Shown here in pieces: positions 10,479 to 18,490 of a stretch of DNA of 64,000 nucleotides (positions are counted from its first letter, which is position 1; each line of letters opens with the position of its first letter). Source of the stretch: Cylindrospermum sp. NIES-4074. GTDB taxonomy: Bacteria; Cyanobacteriota; Cyanobacteriia; Cyanobacteriales; Nostocaceae. The stretch is from contig AP018269.1 of the NCBI GenBank assembly GCA_003994795.1, positions 1,677,346-1,741,345 of the forward strand, written 5' to 3'. Made by a program: the position numbers and the translations under genes. The notes under the pieces were generated by a model, which worked only from the letters and a program-made list of their open reading frames with translations, had not been told where the DNA came from and ran no database searches.

Positions 10479-10958
10479 TTAAGGCAAATATTTTTGCACT
10501 ACAATCCAACCAGTCAGGGATACCCAGGCAAAACCTACAAACAGGACAATATTCGTCCCAATATGTAAAGGTCTGGCCCAAGGTCTGCTGGCACTAATTT
10601 GTGTTGCACTGACAGCAGACAGCAAAACCAACACCACCACGATTAACCCAGCAACCAAGTGTGATGAGTGTCCTAAAGAGCCAAAATGTCCCAAAGTACC
10701 AACAATGCCGATCGCCAACAGTAGCAGCACTAGACTAATCATGCTAATACCGATTGTATAGTGGAGCGATCGCACTCCCCCACGACCTCCCGTAATTGGG
10801 GAGAAGAAAGGAGGACTTCCCGAAGTTCTCACCCTCAACATCCAAAAACCAGTGACTGCTAACAGCAAATAAGCCAGCAGCGACAACCCCATAGACCAAG
10901 CCGCTATTTTCCATAACCAAAGAAAAGAAGGCAGATTCATAAGCCATTCAAAATTCAA
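10479..10958 (-). CDS. DUF4079 family membrane protein
   Basis: A small integral membrane protein with four hydrophobic segments (about residues 13-43, 66-91, 100-116 and 131-157), resembling the DUF4079 family found in cyanobacteria and plastids. The family has no established reaction that I know of. The second Met (MNLPSFLWLW, start at 10940) fits the family N-terminus better than the first; from there the protein is 153 residues. A Gly/Pro/Ser-rich stretch at about residues 44-62 (TSGSPPFFSPITGGRGG) sits in the loop between helices 1 and 2, right before a HIP1 site, and looks like an added loop. The gene converges on the giant repeat gene. Confidence 0.7.
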   Translation of the reverse strand: MNFEWLMNLPSFLWLWKIAAWSMGLSLLAYLLLAVTGFWMLRVRTSGSPPFFSPITGGRGGVRSLHYTIGISMISLVLLLLAIGIVGTLGHFGSLGHSSHLVAGLIVVVLVLLSAVSATQISASRPWARPLHIGTNIVLFVGFAWVSLTGWIVVQKYLP

Positions 10959-11064
10959 AATTCAAAATTCAAAATTTAAAATAGTCAACCCAGCATTGGC
11001 AAGTATTCTAGCTCCCCAACGACCAATAACCAACGACCAATGACCAATGACTAATGACCAATGA
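10945..11064. repeat. STRR blocks: AAAATTC and AATGACC heptamers
   Basis: Two heptamer arrays lie between the DUF4079 and DUF1830 genes: about four copies of AAAATTC at 10945-10980, and about seven of the (A/C)AATGAC(C/T) type at 11016-11064. These are simple STRR repeats with no coding potential. Confidence 0.8.
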
Positions 11065-11116
11065 CAAAAAGAGTTGCTGATTTCAGCAACCCTCGAAATG
11101 AGTTAACTTGTTTTTT

Positions 11117-11512
11117 TTAATCAACAGTTGTTAAACCAGCAACTTGTAAGGGTTTTGTGGTGTCTTCGGTTTTTGTATTAATTGAGGGCACTATAGGCTT
11201 GGTATTTATAGGGTCGATTGCTGCTGTTGAGCCTGTATCAAACTCATCACTCATCGGTTCATTGATTGCGAGGCGATCGCACGGTATCGTATCCGATAAA
11301 ATTGCACTTGCCATCATACCCGTATGAATCTCCATACAAGATTCTTTTGGAGCTTCAAAAACCAAGCGCTGCCCAGGAAAAACAACTCTTTCAAAGTACC
11401 AGTTGGGAATATTGGAGATACGAGCTATCTGTATTTTGCTCGTGGCATTAACGTAGCAGCAGAGAATGTTTCCCGATTGCTCCGATGGTAAAGGATCTAA
11501 TATTTGAGCCAT
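11117..11512 (-). CDS. DUF1830 domain protein
   Basis: A 131-residue cytoplasmic protein. Residues 1-85 match the DUF1830 pattern (MAQILDPLP, ILCCYVNATSKIQIARI, WYFERVVFPGQRLVFEAP, IHTGMMASAILSDTIPCDRL), a family limited to cyanobacteria. The Ser/Thr/Pro-rich tail after residue 85 looks disordered. No function is established for the family. The gene stands alone, with about 600 bp of apparently empty DNA upstream. Confidence 0.75.
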   Translation of the reverse strand: MAQILDPLPSEQSGNILCCYVNATSKIQIARISNIPNWYFERVVFPGQRLVFEAPKESCMEIHTGMMASAILSDTIPCDRLAINEPMSDEFDTGSTAAIDPINTKPIVPSINTKTEDTTKPLQVAGLTTVD

Positions 11513-12119
11513 AAGTGCTGAGGAGCTTTACGCCACAATTTTACATTACACCAGCCAAACTAGCACTGGCCGATCCCCAGTTGCTGTAACTCCGACTACC
11601 AACTAGACTTTTCTGCATTAGTTCTATCTAAATATATATCTAGATTCTAAAAATTTTGTAAATAAGTATAATTTATCTGAAATTATACACTAAAGTTCAA
11701 ATTTTTGATAATTGTTTCCTGACAAATCAGCTGCAACTAGCTTGGGCAAAATAATTACAGGATATTTATGGCAAAGATCCCCGTGCCTTTACCCTAGCTG
11801 GAGAGTAGGTTTTGCTGTTTCATCTATCCCAGGATTAACAAGCGAGGATCATCGCTTAATTAATAAACTCAATGTTATGGTAAAGCTATATGAAAACTGT
11901 CCTCATAAAAGCCTACCTCTAGATCCTCTGCATTTTTTATGCACAGCGATTTGAGAACTTATCACTGTTGCTCATAGAAAGCTGACTGTTATCAAGAATC
12001 GGCTGAAATGTCAAGCAAAATAGTGATACATAAAAACAACCAAAACAAAAACAGACTTTAACACTGGATGTGTCTCTAGTTTTCCCCTAAATTACGGCAA
12101 GATAGCAGTTAAAACCTCC
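11513..12119. other. Intergenic region, possible decayed gene fragment
   Basis: The upstream space of two divergent genes. No RNA gene was recognised. At 11740-11910 two frames together give a protein-like text (LQDIYGKDPRAFTLAGE in one, then SSIPGLTSEDHRLINKLN in another), which could be a frameshifted remnant, but I cannot name the family. The 80-codon open frame at 11712-11954 is not convincing alone. Confidence 0.35.
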
Positions 12120-13694
12120 ATGATGGAAAATCGAATCCTCTACGTTCGCCTTCCCTGTAACCCCATCTTTCCCATTGGGGTTGTCTATCTTTCTGATCAC
12201 GTCCACAAGCTATTTCCTGGCATCGAACAGCGGATTTTTGACTTGGGCACTGTGCCACCGTTAGATTATGCCCTCGCCCTGGATAGCTGTATTGATGAAT
12301 TTAAACCCACACTGCTAGTATTTTCTTGGCGGGATATCCAAATCTATGCCCCAGTGGGCGGACGCGGTGGCAACCCCCTACAAAATTCCTTTGAAGTCTT
12401 TTACGCCAAAAATCCCCTTGTCAGACTTAGGGGTGCATTAGGCGGTTTAAAGTTACTCCTCAGCTACTATGGAGAACTTTGGCGCAACTTGGGATTAATT
12501 AAACGCGGACTCAAACGTGCCCAGAAATATCATGCTGACACCCGCTTAGTTGTGGGTGGTGGTGCAGTCAGCGTATTTTACGAACAGTTGGGTAAAAGCT
12601 TGCCCAAAGGGACAATTATTTCTGTAGGTGAAGGGGAAACCCTGCTTACAAAACTCTTAAACGGCAGTGATTTTCGAGATGAACGTTGCTATGTAGTGGG
12701 AGAAACTCAACCACGCGATCGCCTCATTCACGAACAACCCACCCCACTAGAGAAAACTGCCTGTAACTACGACTATATCGAAAGCATCTGGCCGGAATTT
12801 AATTATTACCTGCAAGAGCAAGACTTTTACATCGGTGTCCAAACCAAGCGCGGTTGTCCCCACAACTGTTGTTATTGCGTTTACACTGTGGTGGAAGGTA
12901 AACAGGTACGCATTAACCCAGCCGATGAAGTCGTGGCTGAGATGCGTCAATTATACGATCGCGGCATTCGCAATTTCTGGTTTACCGACGCCCAATTTAT
13001 CCCCGCCCGAAAATTTATCGATGATGCTGTAGAACTTCTACAAAAAATCATCGATTCTGGCATGACAGACATCCACTGGGCAGCATACATCAGAGCCGAC
13101 AATTTGACACCAGAATTGTGTGACTTGATGGCGAAAACCGGGATGAACTACTTTGAAATCGGCATCACCAGCGGTTCTCAAGAACTCGTGCGGAAAATGC
13201 GGATGGGTTACAACCTGCGAACCGTCTTACAAAACTGTCGAGACTTAAAAGCAGCAGGTTTCAACGACTTAGTTTCCGTCAACTACTCCTTTAACGTAAT
13301 TGACGAACGTCCCGAAACTATTCGCCAAACGATCGCTTATCACCGTGAACTCGAAAAGATTTTCGGTGCGGATAAAGTCGAACCTGCTATCTTCTTTATT
13401 GGGCTGCAACCCCACACCCACTTAGAAGAATTTGCCTTTAAAGAGGGTATCCTCACACCAGGATACAATCCCATGAGCCATATGCCGTGGAATGCCAGAA
13501 AACTCCTGTGGAACCCCGAACCCCTTGGTTCCTTCTTTGGGGAAGTTTGTTTGCAAGCTTGGCGACGCAACCCCAACGACTTCGGCCGCGAAGTCATGAA
13601 AATCTTAGAAGAAAGATTAGGTTGTGCCGACTTAGAAACAGCACTTTCCGCGCCAATAGAAACGAAAGAAAAACAGTTAGCTGGCATATCCTAA
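12120..13694 (+). CDS. B12-binding radical SAM protein (photosystem II high-light-acclimation type)
   Basis: A 524-residue protein. The N-terminal part (about 1-200) has the layout of a cobalamin-binding Rossmann domain (FPIGVVYLSDHV, then LVVGGGAVS and VGEGE). The radical SAM domain follows, with the 4Fe-4S motif Cys246-x3-Cys250-x2-Cys253 (RGCPHNCCYC) and a GITSGSQELVRKMRMG segment typical of the SAM barrel. The whole sequence resembles a cyanobacterial family that databases name for photosystem II high-light acclimation; the substrate is not known to me. Two Met codons are adjacent (12120, 12123) and either could be used. The next gene starts about 80 bp downstream on the same strand. Confidence 0.75.
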   Translation: MMENRILYVRLPCNPIFPIGVVYLSDHVHKLFPGIEQRIFDLGTVPPLDYALALDSCIDEFKPTLLVFSWRDIQIYAPVGGRGGNPLQNSFEVFYAKNPLVRLRGALGGLKLLLSYYGELWRNLGLIKRGLKRAQKYHADTRLVVGGGAVSVFYEQLGKSLPKGTIISVGEGETLLTKLLNGSDFRDERCYVVGETQPRDRLIHEQPTPLEKTACNYDYIESIWPEFNYYLQEQDFYIGVQTKRGCPHNCCYCVYTVVEGKQVRINPADEVVAEMRQLYDRGIRNFWFTDAQFIPARKFIDDAVELLQKIIDSGMTDIHWAAYIRADNLTPELCDLMAKTGMNYFEIGITSGSQELVRKMRMGYNLRTVLQNCRDLKAAGFNDLVSVNYSFNVIDERPETIRQTIAYHRELEKIFGADKVEPAIFFIGLQPHTHLEEFAFKEGILTPGYNPMSHMPWNARKLLWNPEPLGSFFGEVCLQAWRRNPNDFGREVMKILEERLGCADLETALSAPIETKEKQLAGIS

Positions 13695-13776
13695 AATACT
13701 CTGGGATAGAGGGAAACTGTTCTTGTCCCCCTCTTCCCCTCTTCCTCTGCGGTTAGTTTCAAAAAAACCCAAATCC

Positions 13777-15174
13777 ATGTTAGAAGGTTCAATTCTACAA
13801 CAGCTGGAAACAGCCCACCGCCAAAGCACCAGGCCCATTCACTTAGGGGTGTACTATAAAAACACTCTAGTATCTCTGTGCCATGCCTTGGAAGACCATA
13901 TCTTAACCGATGACGGTACACCCTTAGTGATTACGGCATTCCAACAGGGTAAATGGTACTTGCAAGAAGCAAATCGATATGCAGACATCGCCAAGAATTG
14001 CCGGGAAATAGCCATCATGGCTGCCCCTGACGCTGGCTTTAGTGAACATCCCACCAGCCAGCTACCCAATATAGACTTAGTAGCCTTAGATCCAGCTGAT
14101 CCAGTAGCACAAGAATGGCACTTGATTATTCTCTCGCCTAAATACACAGCAATGGTACTTTGTCAAGAGTTATCAGAGGCTGATTATGGCAGTGCTGGAC
14201 TACCAACATCAGATTTAGAGCGAAAATTTTATGGTTTGTGGACATTTGAGCCAGAATTGGTGCGAGAGACAGTAGAATTAGCGATCGCTCACATCAAACT
14301 CTACAACCCAGAACTAGCAACCAAACTCACCACCCATAAACAAGCAATTCAAACCTCCATTGGCACACCAGAAAAACTGAGTGCAGTGGTTTCCCGCGTT
14401 GTTGATTACCTGCAAACAGGGCAAGAAAATTTAGCTATCCCCGCAGCGCAGCGTCAACAAGCCCTAGATCGCAACTTGGTTTCTAACGAAATCCAGGCAT
14501 TTTTGCGGATGGCGCAACTGATGGATCTAGCAGATCTCAACAACCCCATGGCCGCAGCCGAAGTTGTGGCAATTTCTGAGACAATTGGGCAGTTGTTGGA
14601 TCTTCCTGCATGGCAGCTCAAAAGATTGCGCCTTGCGGGATTGTTACACCGCATAGATCCTTTACAGCAGGCAGAAAGCATACTCACACCTGGTACATCC
14701 ACACGCTATCAAGAAGATGTCTCCAGTTGTCCCTTAACTTGCCCCCTAGTACCAGGGGCGCAGGTATTACGGACAATGCCTCGACTCCGGGCAGTTGCCC
14801 AAATTATCACTCACCAAACCGAGTGGTGGGATGGTACAGGGGAACCAGCAGGCTTGGCTGGAGATGAAATTCCTTTAGAGTCGAGAATTTTGGCATTAGT
14901 AGCAGACTTTCAGCGGCGAGTTAACCAGCAAAAATCTGCTAATAAAAGTCGGGAAGAGATATTCACCCAAGCCTTGGATGAGTGCAGACAGCAACAATCG
15001 AGCCGCTTTGACCCTAAACTTGTAGATACCCTAACTTTATTAGTTATGGGTTTGCAACAGGGACTCGATTTACCCGTGATGACACCCAAAGTCAGCAGCG
15101 GTATCTGGCTACTTAATAGCCATTGGGATAGCCACAGCAAGACAAGTGAGGAGATTAGCAGTTACCCCAAATGA
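13777..15174 (+). CDS. DICT sensory domain protein with degenerate HD/HD-GYP-like domain
   Basis: A start at 13777 (MLEGSILQQLE, 465 residues) is chosen because the upstream in-frame stretch from 13723 is a low-complexity CT-rich leader. Residues about 1-160 match the DICT domain (SLCHALEDHIL, VITAFQQGKWYLQEANRYADIA), a light- or signal-linked sensory module of cyanobacteria. The C-terminal half resembles an HD-GYP region: WWDGTGEPAGLAGDEIPLESRILALVADF is the classic tail motif, but the metal-binding HD pair reads HR (LLHRID), so phosphodiesterase activity is doubtful. The stop overlaps the ATG of the pentapeptide gene by 4 bp (ATGA), so the two are probably translated together and may work together. 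Confidence 0.75.
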   Translation: MLEGSILQQLETAHRQSTRPIHLGVYYKNTLVSLCHALEDHILTDDGTPLVITAFQQGKWYLQEANRYADIAKNCREIAIMAAPDAGFSEHPTSQLPNIDLVALDPADPVAQEWHLIILSPKYTAMVLCQELSEADYGSAGLPTSDLERKFYGLWTFEPELVRETVELAIAHIKLYNPELATKLTTHKQAIQTSIGTPEKLSAVVSRVVDYLQTGQENLAIPAAQRQQALDRNLVSNEIQAFLRMAQLMDLADLNNPMAAAEVVAISETIGQLLDLPAWQLKRLRLAGLLHRIDPLQQAESILTPGTSTRYQEDVSSCPLTCPLVPGAQVLRTMPRLRAVAQIITHQTEWWDGTGEPAGLAGDEIPLESRILALVADFQRRVNQQKSANKSREEIFTQALDECRQQQSSRFDPKLVDTLTLLVMGLQQGLDLPVMTPKVSSGIWLLNSHWDSHSKTSEEISSYPK

Positions 15175-15809
15175 ACATTGAATCTATTAAATTAGGAAAA
15201 ATCAAACAACTCCCAGGAGTAGAGTTAGAAGACGAGGAACTATCCCAACTGGATTTAAGCCGCGTCAACTTGGCAGGCGCTACCCTTGTAGGCACTAATT
15301 TTGCTGGTTCCAAACTCGAAGGCGCACATTTAGAGGGCGCAAATTTGATGGGGGCAAACCTCCAAGAAACCGACTTGCGGGCGAATTTGATGGGAGCAAA
15401 TTTGATGCAAGCAGACTTGACAAGTGCCGACTTACGTGGTAGCAATTTGCGTGGTGCTAACTTAATGGGAGCCAGACTTAGCGATGTGACTTTGGCAGGT
15501 GCTTTCTTGAGTGGTGCCAATTTGATGGGTGTCAACTTGCAAGATGTTGACTTTCGCAGTGCTGATTTACGCGGTGCAAACCTGACAGGGGCAAATCTTA
15601 AAGGCGCAGATTTGAGTCATGCTGATTTACAAGGGGCGTTATTGAGTGAAGCTAATTTAGAAGAAGCAGACTTGCGGAGTGCGAACTTAGCGGGGGCGAA
15701 TTTGACAGGAGCGAATTTGCTTTGTGCGGAGTTAGAAGGAGCAAATTTGAGCGGTGTGAATTTAAAGGGGGCTTGTTTGGTGGGAACAATGCTAGAAACG
15801 GGTTCCTAA
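15171..15809 (+). CDS. Pentapeptide repeat protein
   Basis: A 212-residue protein. From about residue 25 to 208 nearly all of it is A(D/N)LxG-type pentapeptide repeats, which fold as a right-handed quadrilateral beta-helix. The family is very common in cyanobacteria and usually has no known reaction. The run is broken once, at about residue 68, where a four-residue unit (TDLR, then ANLMG) replaces a five-residue one; this is a register slip from loss of one codon. The start overlaps the end of the DICT-HD gene by 4 bp, suggesting coupled translation. Confidence 0.85.
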   Translation: MNIESIKLGKIKQLPGVELEDEELSQLDLSRVNLAGATLVGTNFAGSKLEGAHLEGANLMGANLQETDLRANLMGANLMQADLTSADLRGSNLRGANLMGARLSDVTLAGAFLSGANLMGVNLQDVDFRSADLRGANLTGANLKGADLSHADLQGALLSEANLEEADLRSANLAGANLTGANLLCAELEGANLSGVNLKGACLVGTMLETGS

Positions 15810-15850
15810 TTTAAACAGTTTAATTTTAATTTATTTCTCTACCTTTACCG

Positions 15851-15955
15851 ATGAATGATATATCAAATCGTTGGCAAGAATGGCTGACTGTATTCGCCTA
15901 TTTAGGATTTACAGCGTTTATTATTTGGCGAGTTTTTGCGACACCGAATAAATAG
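15851..15955 (+). CDS. Possible small single-span membrane protein (34 aa)
   Basis: A short frame starting MNDISNRWQEW, then a hydrophobic stretch (LTVFAYLGFTAFIIW) and a basic end (RVFATPNK). This is the composition of a one-helix membrane peptide such as those associated with cyanobacterial photosynthetic complexes. It lies 41 bp after the pentapeptide gene on the same strand, with no clear ribosome site. I do not recognise the family. Confidence 0.4.
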   Translation: MNDISNRWQEWLTVFAYLGFTAFIIWRVFATPNK

Positions 15956-15982
15956 AAAATTTTCATCAGATCTGTATTTTAT

Positions 15983-16249
15983 TTACACATCTCGATAAAC
16001 TTCGCGTCGATGCCGAACATAATGAATCTAAATTTATTTAGAGCTTGCGTCAATTTCGTAAATGATGCGGTAATCGCCTACTTGAATTCGATAGAGTCCT
16101 TCGATTCCTTTAAGTTTGACAGACTGAGCAGGCAAAGGTTGATTGGCTAACTCCTCAATGCTAACCATAATGCGATCGCAGTTTTCTGAAGATAGCTTGC
16201 GAATATCTTTTTTAACCGATGGCTGGAAGATAATTTCATAGGGTTCCAT
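15983..16249 (-). pseudogene. Broken RelE/ParE-family toxin
   Basis: Starting at 16249 (MEPYEIIFQPSVKKDIRKL) the frame reads as a type II toxin of the RelE/ParE superfamily up to YRIQVGDYRIIYEID, then meets TAA at 16034-16036 and TAG at 16028-16030. In the same frame beyond these stops the expected C-terminus continues (IHYVRHRREVYRDV) to a natural stop at 15983. With the stops read through it would be about 88 residues, the usual family length. Two nonsense codons therefore remove the C-terminal strand that carries conserved basic residues. It overlaps the end of the antitoxin remnant by 14 bp, the normal arrangement in such pairs. Probably inactive. Confidence 0.8.
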
Positions 16250-16379
16250 TGAGAGCCAGTCTTTGCTTGATTTCTTCCAGGCTGATTGGTTTTTCGGCTC
16301 GTCGTTCAGCCACAACCGCCAAGTCGTGGAGGTCTTCTAGAAGCTTTTCCAGATGATTACTTCTTAAAAAAACTACAAA
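16236..16379 (-). pseudogene. N-terminally truncated antitoxin remnant
   Basis: In the frame just upstream of the toxin, the translated text LEKLLEDLHDLAVVAERR, then KPISLEEIKQRLALNGTL, matches the C-terminal half of small type II antitoxins that partner RelE/ParE toxins. There is no start codon: the frame opens after an in-frame TGA and runs into the end of the neighbouring secreted-protein gene. The N-terminal DNA-binding half is absent, so the pair has decayed on both sides. Confidence 0.7.
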
Positions 16380-16650
16380 TCATCTCACCAGGACTATTCT
16401 GTGTAAATTGCAAAACACTTCTGTCTTTTTGCACCTTAAATCTACCCCGACAATTGTAAACTTCAACGGGTGTTTTCACTCCATCTACGCTTACAGCCGC
16501 CCTATATTCCCAATATTTTTTGGCGCTACGTTTGATACTGAGAATGCAAATCTCCTGCCCTTCATAATTGCGGCATACCGTGGCTAAAGCTGGAGACGCT
16601 ACAGAAAAAGAAAATATTAATACTAGTAAAATCACAAGATATCTAATCAT
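16357..16650 (-). CDS. Small secreted protein of unknown function
   Basis: A 97-residue protein with a clear Sec signal peptide (MIRYLVILLVLIFSFSVASPALA, cleavage near ALA-T). The mature part has four cysteines (Cys26, Cys34, Cys66, Cys92) that could form two disulfides. No family recognised. It lies 5 bp downstream of the CPBP protease gene on the same strand, so the two may be co-transcribed. Its 3' end touches the antitoxin remnant. Confidence 0.6.
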   Translation of the reverse strand: MIRYLVILLVLIFSFSVASPALATVCRNYEGQEICILSIKRSAKKYWEYRAAVSVDGVKTPVEVYNCRGRFKVQKDRSVLQFTQNSPGEMICSFFKK

Positions 16651-16655
16651 ATTTA

Positions 16656-17498
16656 TTATCTAACACTTTGTCTTTGCATCCATAAAGCCAAGCCACCCAT
16701 AAACAAAACCCCCATCACTCCTTGTAGAGGATTATTATCTACACCTGTCACCCAGTCAGGAACCTGTTGAGAATATTTTGTTAATTCCCCAACATTAATA
16801 ATGTAATAACCCCAAACTAAACCACCATGTAAACCCATCGGTAAACCCAAACGTCCCCGTCGCGAACGTTTTCCCCATACCTGCGTTAAACCCAGCAATA
16901 ATAAAGCGGGAAATTGCGGTAATATACGAATAATTACTTCTAGCGGTTTAATAAAGTGCGCTAAAGTAAATAAAATTGCATTTGTCCACTGTGCTACACG
17001 CGGACTATAATCTCGCTGCAATTCATCCAACAACCAACCCCGAAAAAACAATTCCTCAGCAAAGCCTATACCTAAACTAACTATTAAACCTTCTAAAACT
17101 ACTTTAAATAAAAAAACTTTAGGTTGTTGCCATACCAACCAACCAAATAATCCTTCTAAACCAAATAGTGTCAAAACGGTAATTAGTCCAATAGCCAAGC
17201 CGCGTAGCAAATCTACACCGTTTTGCTGTGTAAATTCTAAGCCATAATGCCGCAATATTTGGGGTTGTTGGTAGACTTGCTTACCCCATAACTTGAGAAG
17301 AAAAATAAACTCTACATATAGCAGTACCATTGTCAAGATACTGACTAAATTAGCATCACGTACTAGTAAGTAAATAGGCGCAGCCAAAGGCAACCAGAGC
17401 AACAACAAACTTAATATAAAATAACCCAACCGCAGAGGGGCGGGGCGTTGGGCGAGTTGGGGCAAGTTGATTTTCATAATCAATAAATCAATGATCAT
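16656..17498 (-). CDS. CPBP family intramembrane glutamic protease (Abi/CAAX type)
   Basis: A multi-span membrane protein of 280 residues. The family signature is present: Glu148-Glu149-x3-Arg153 (AEELFFRGW) and a later FTLAHF with His181, the residues that form the active site in Rce1-like glutamyl proteases. The Met at residue 8 (MKINLPQLAQRP, start at 17477) is a more likely start than the first, since the first seven residues resemble repeat-like leader DNA. Bacterial members act in protein processing, bacteriocin immunity or signalling; the substrate here is unknown. Confidence 0.8.
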   Translation of the reverse strand: MIIDLLIMKINLPQLAQRPAPLRLGYFILSLLLLWLPLAAPIYLLVRDANLVSILTMVLLYVEFIFLLKLWGKQVYQQPQILRHYGLEFTQQNGVDLLRGLAIGLITVLTLFGLEGLFGWLVWQQPKVFLFKVVLEGLIVSLGIGFAEELFFRGWLLDELQRDYSPRVAQWTNAILFTLAHFIKPLEVIIRILPQFPALLLLGLTQVWGKRSRRGRLGLPMGLHGGLVWGYYIINVGELTKYSQQVPDWVTGVDNNPLQGVMGVLFMGGLALWMQRQSVR

Positions 17499-17517
17499 TA
17501 GTCCACTATATATATTT

Positions 17518-17557
17518 TCCTAATGACTAATGACCAATGACTAATGACTAATGACTA
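17518..17557. repeat. STRR block (TAATGAC heptamers) reaching the clpS stop codon
   Basis: About five heptamers of the (A/T)AATGAC type at 17518-17557. The clpS stop codon (17555-17557) is the last triplet of this block, so the repeat begins exactly where the coding sequence ends. Confidence 0.75.
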
Positions 17558-17836
17558 TTCATCAGGTTCAATTGTGCTGCTCAAACCGTGACTTTTCAAG
17601 GTTTCGCTATAGAATTCGGCGTGTTCTAGAGCGCAAGTAATAACTAAGGCTAGCCCGTTAGTATGAGCTTCCATCATGATGCTAACAGCCTGGGGCTGGG
17701 TGATGCTCGGCACAGTGGTCATTAGCACCTGAACCACATACTCCATAGGGTTGTAGTCGTCGTTATGGAGCAAAACGCGATACCGAGGCGCGAGCTTGCG
17801 GGATGTGGAACGCTTCTCAATGGTTTCGACTGACAC
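17555..17836 (-). CDS. clpS: ATP-dependent Clp protease adaptor ClpS
   Basis: A 93-residue protein with the ClpS core: YRVLLHNDDYNPMEYVVQVL (residues about 19-38), where the Asn-Asp-Asp binds N-degron amino groups, followed by HTNGLALVITCALEHAEFY. It binds ClpC and delivers N-end-rule substrates. The length is normal. Cyanobacteria often have two clpS genes; I cannot tell from the window which copy this is. Confidence 0.92.
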   Translation of the reverse strand: MSVETIEKRSTSRKLAPRYRVLLHNDDYNPMEYVVQVLMTTVPSITQPQAVSIMMEAHTNGLALVITCALEHAEFYSETLKSHGLSSTIEPDE

Positions 17837-18098
17837 TGCTCTTTGCTCTTTTATCGTTGATTTACTACAAAATAGTCTCTGTTTAGCATTTGCTTAACAG
17901 TTATTTACCTATTCTAAAGCATTTTCATCAAAATTCTATGGTATTGATGATTTTAGCTGCCTAGTATTGATTGCAGCGGTTTTGCTCAGACGCTTAATAG
18001 GCGTGAAAGTGCTACAGGAATTTCTCTTTAGGATAGCGCATTTTCACTTTGTAAAATTAAAGAAGTTGCCATCTTATCTTTGCCCCTGCCTCAGATGC

Positions 18099-18458
18099 AT
18101 GATTATGAACATTAGCCTCAACTTTCAACCGGGACAAATTGTGTCTTTAGCGCATGGTGAAAGAAATCTCTATGCAGAAGTTGTGCAAGTTGTGGTTTCC
18201 CGCCAATTGTGCTGGGCACGTCCTTTACTGCTTGTCACCGTTACCGACGAACCACCACTAATAACTGATCTGCGAGATGCATCTGACCTGTTTTGGCCTG
18301 TAAATTTCTTTCGACCAGCTTTAGACACAGAAGTCATTACCCTATTGAGTCAGGTTTTCGCTAAGGAACCAAAAGCTGAACCTGACCCCGTTGCTAATCA
18401 GCAACTTAATAAGTTTATCCACCAACTTTGGCAAGCGTACCAAGAGGGATTAGGATAG
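18099..18458 (+). CDS. Conserved cyanobacterial protein of unknown function
   Basis: A start at 18099 (MIMNISLNFQPGQIVSLAHGERNLYAEVVQVV) or 18105 gives 119 or 117 residues. The upstream in-frame codons from 17967 read as non-coding DNA (Cys/Leu/Arg-rich with no domain). The beginning, PGQIVSLAHGERNLYAEVVQVVVSRQLCWARPLLL, looks like a small beta-barrel. No signal peptide and no known motif. It sits between clpS (divergent) and the aminotransferase (convergent). Confidence 0.65.
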   Translation: MIMNISLNFQPGQIVSLAHGERNLYAEVVQVVVSRQLCWARPLLLVTVTDEPPLITDLRDASDLFWPVNFFRPALDTEVITLLSQVFAKEPKAEPDPVANQQLNKFIHQLWQAYQEGLG

Positions 18459-18490
18459 TAAATTATTTGCTATTACCCATTATCCATTAC

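Noticed and set aside
10744-10947. 67-codon minus frame inside the DUF4079 gene
   Set aside because: Overlaps the real gene in another frame and reads as a shadow.
12100-12119. Cobalamin riboswitch before the B12 radical SAM gene
   Set aside because: No B12-box sequence was seen in the short upstream region.
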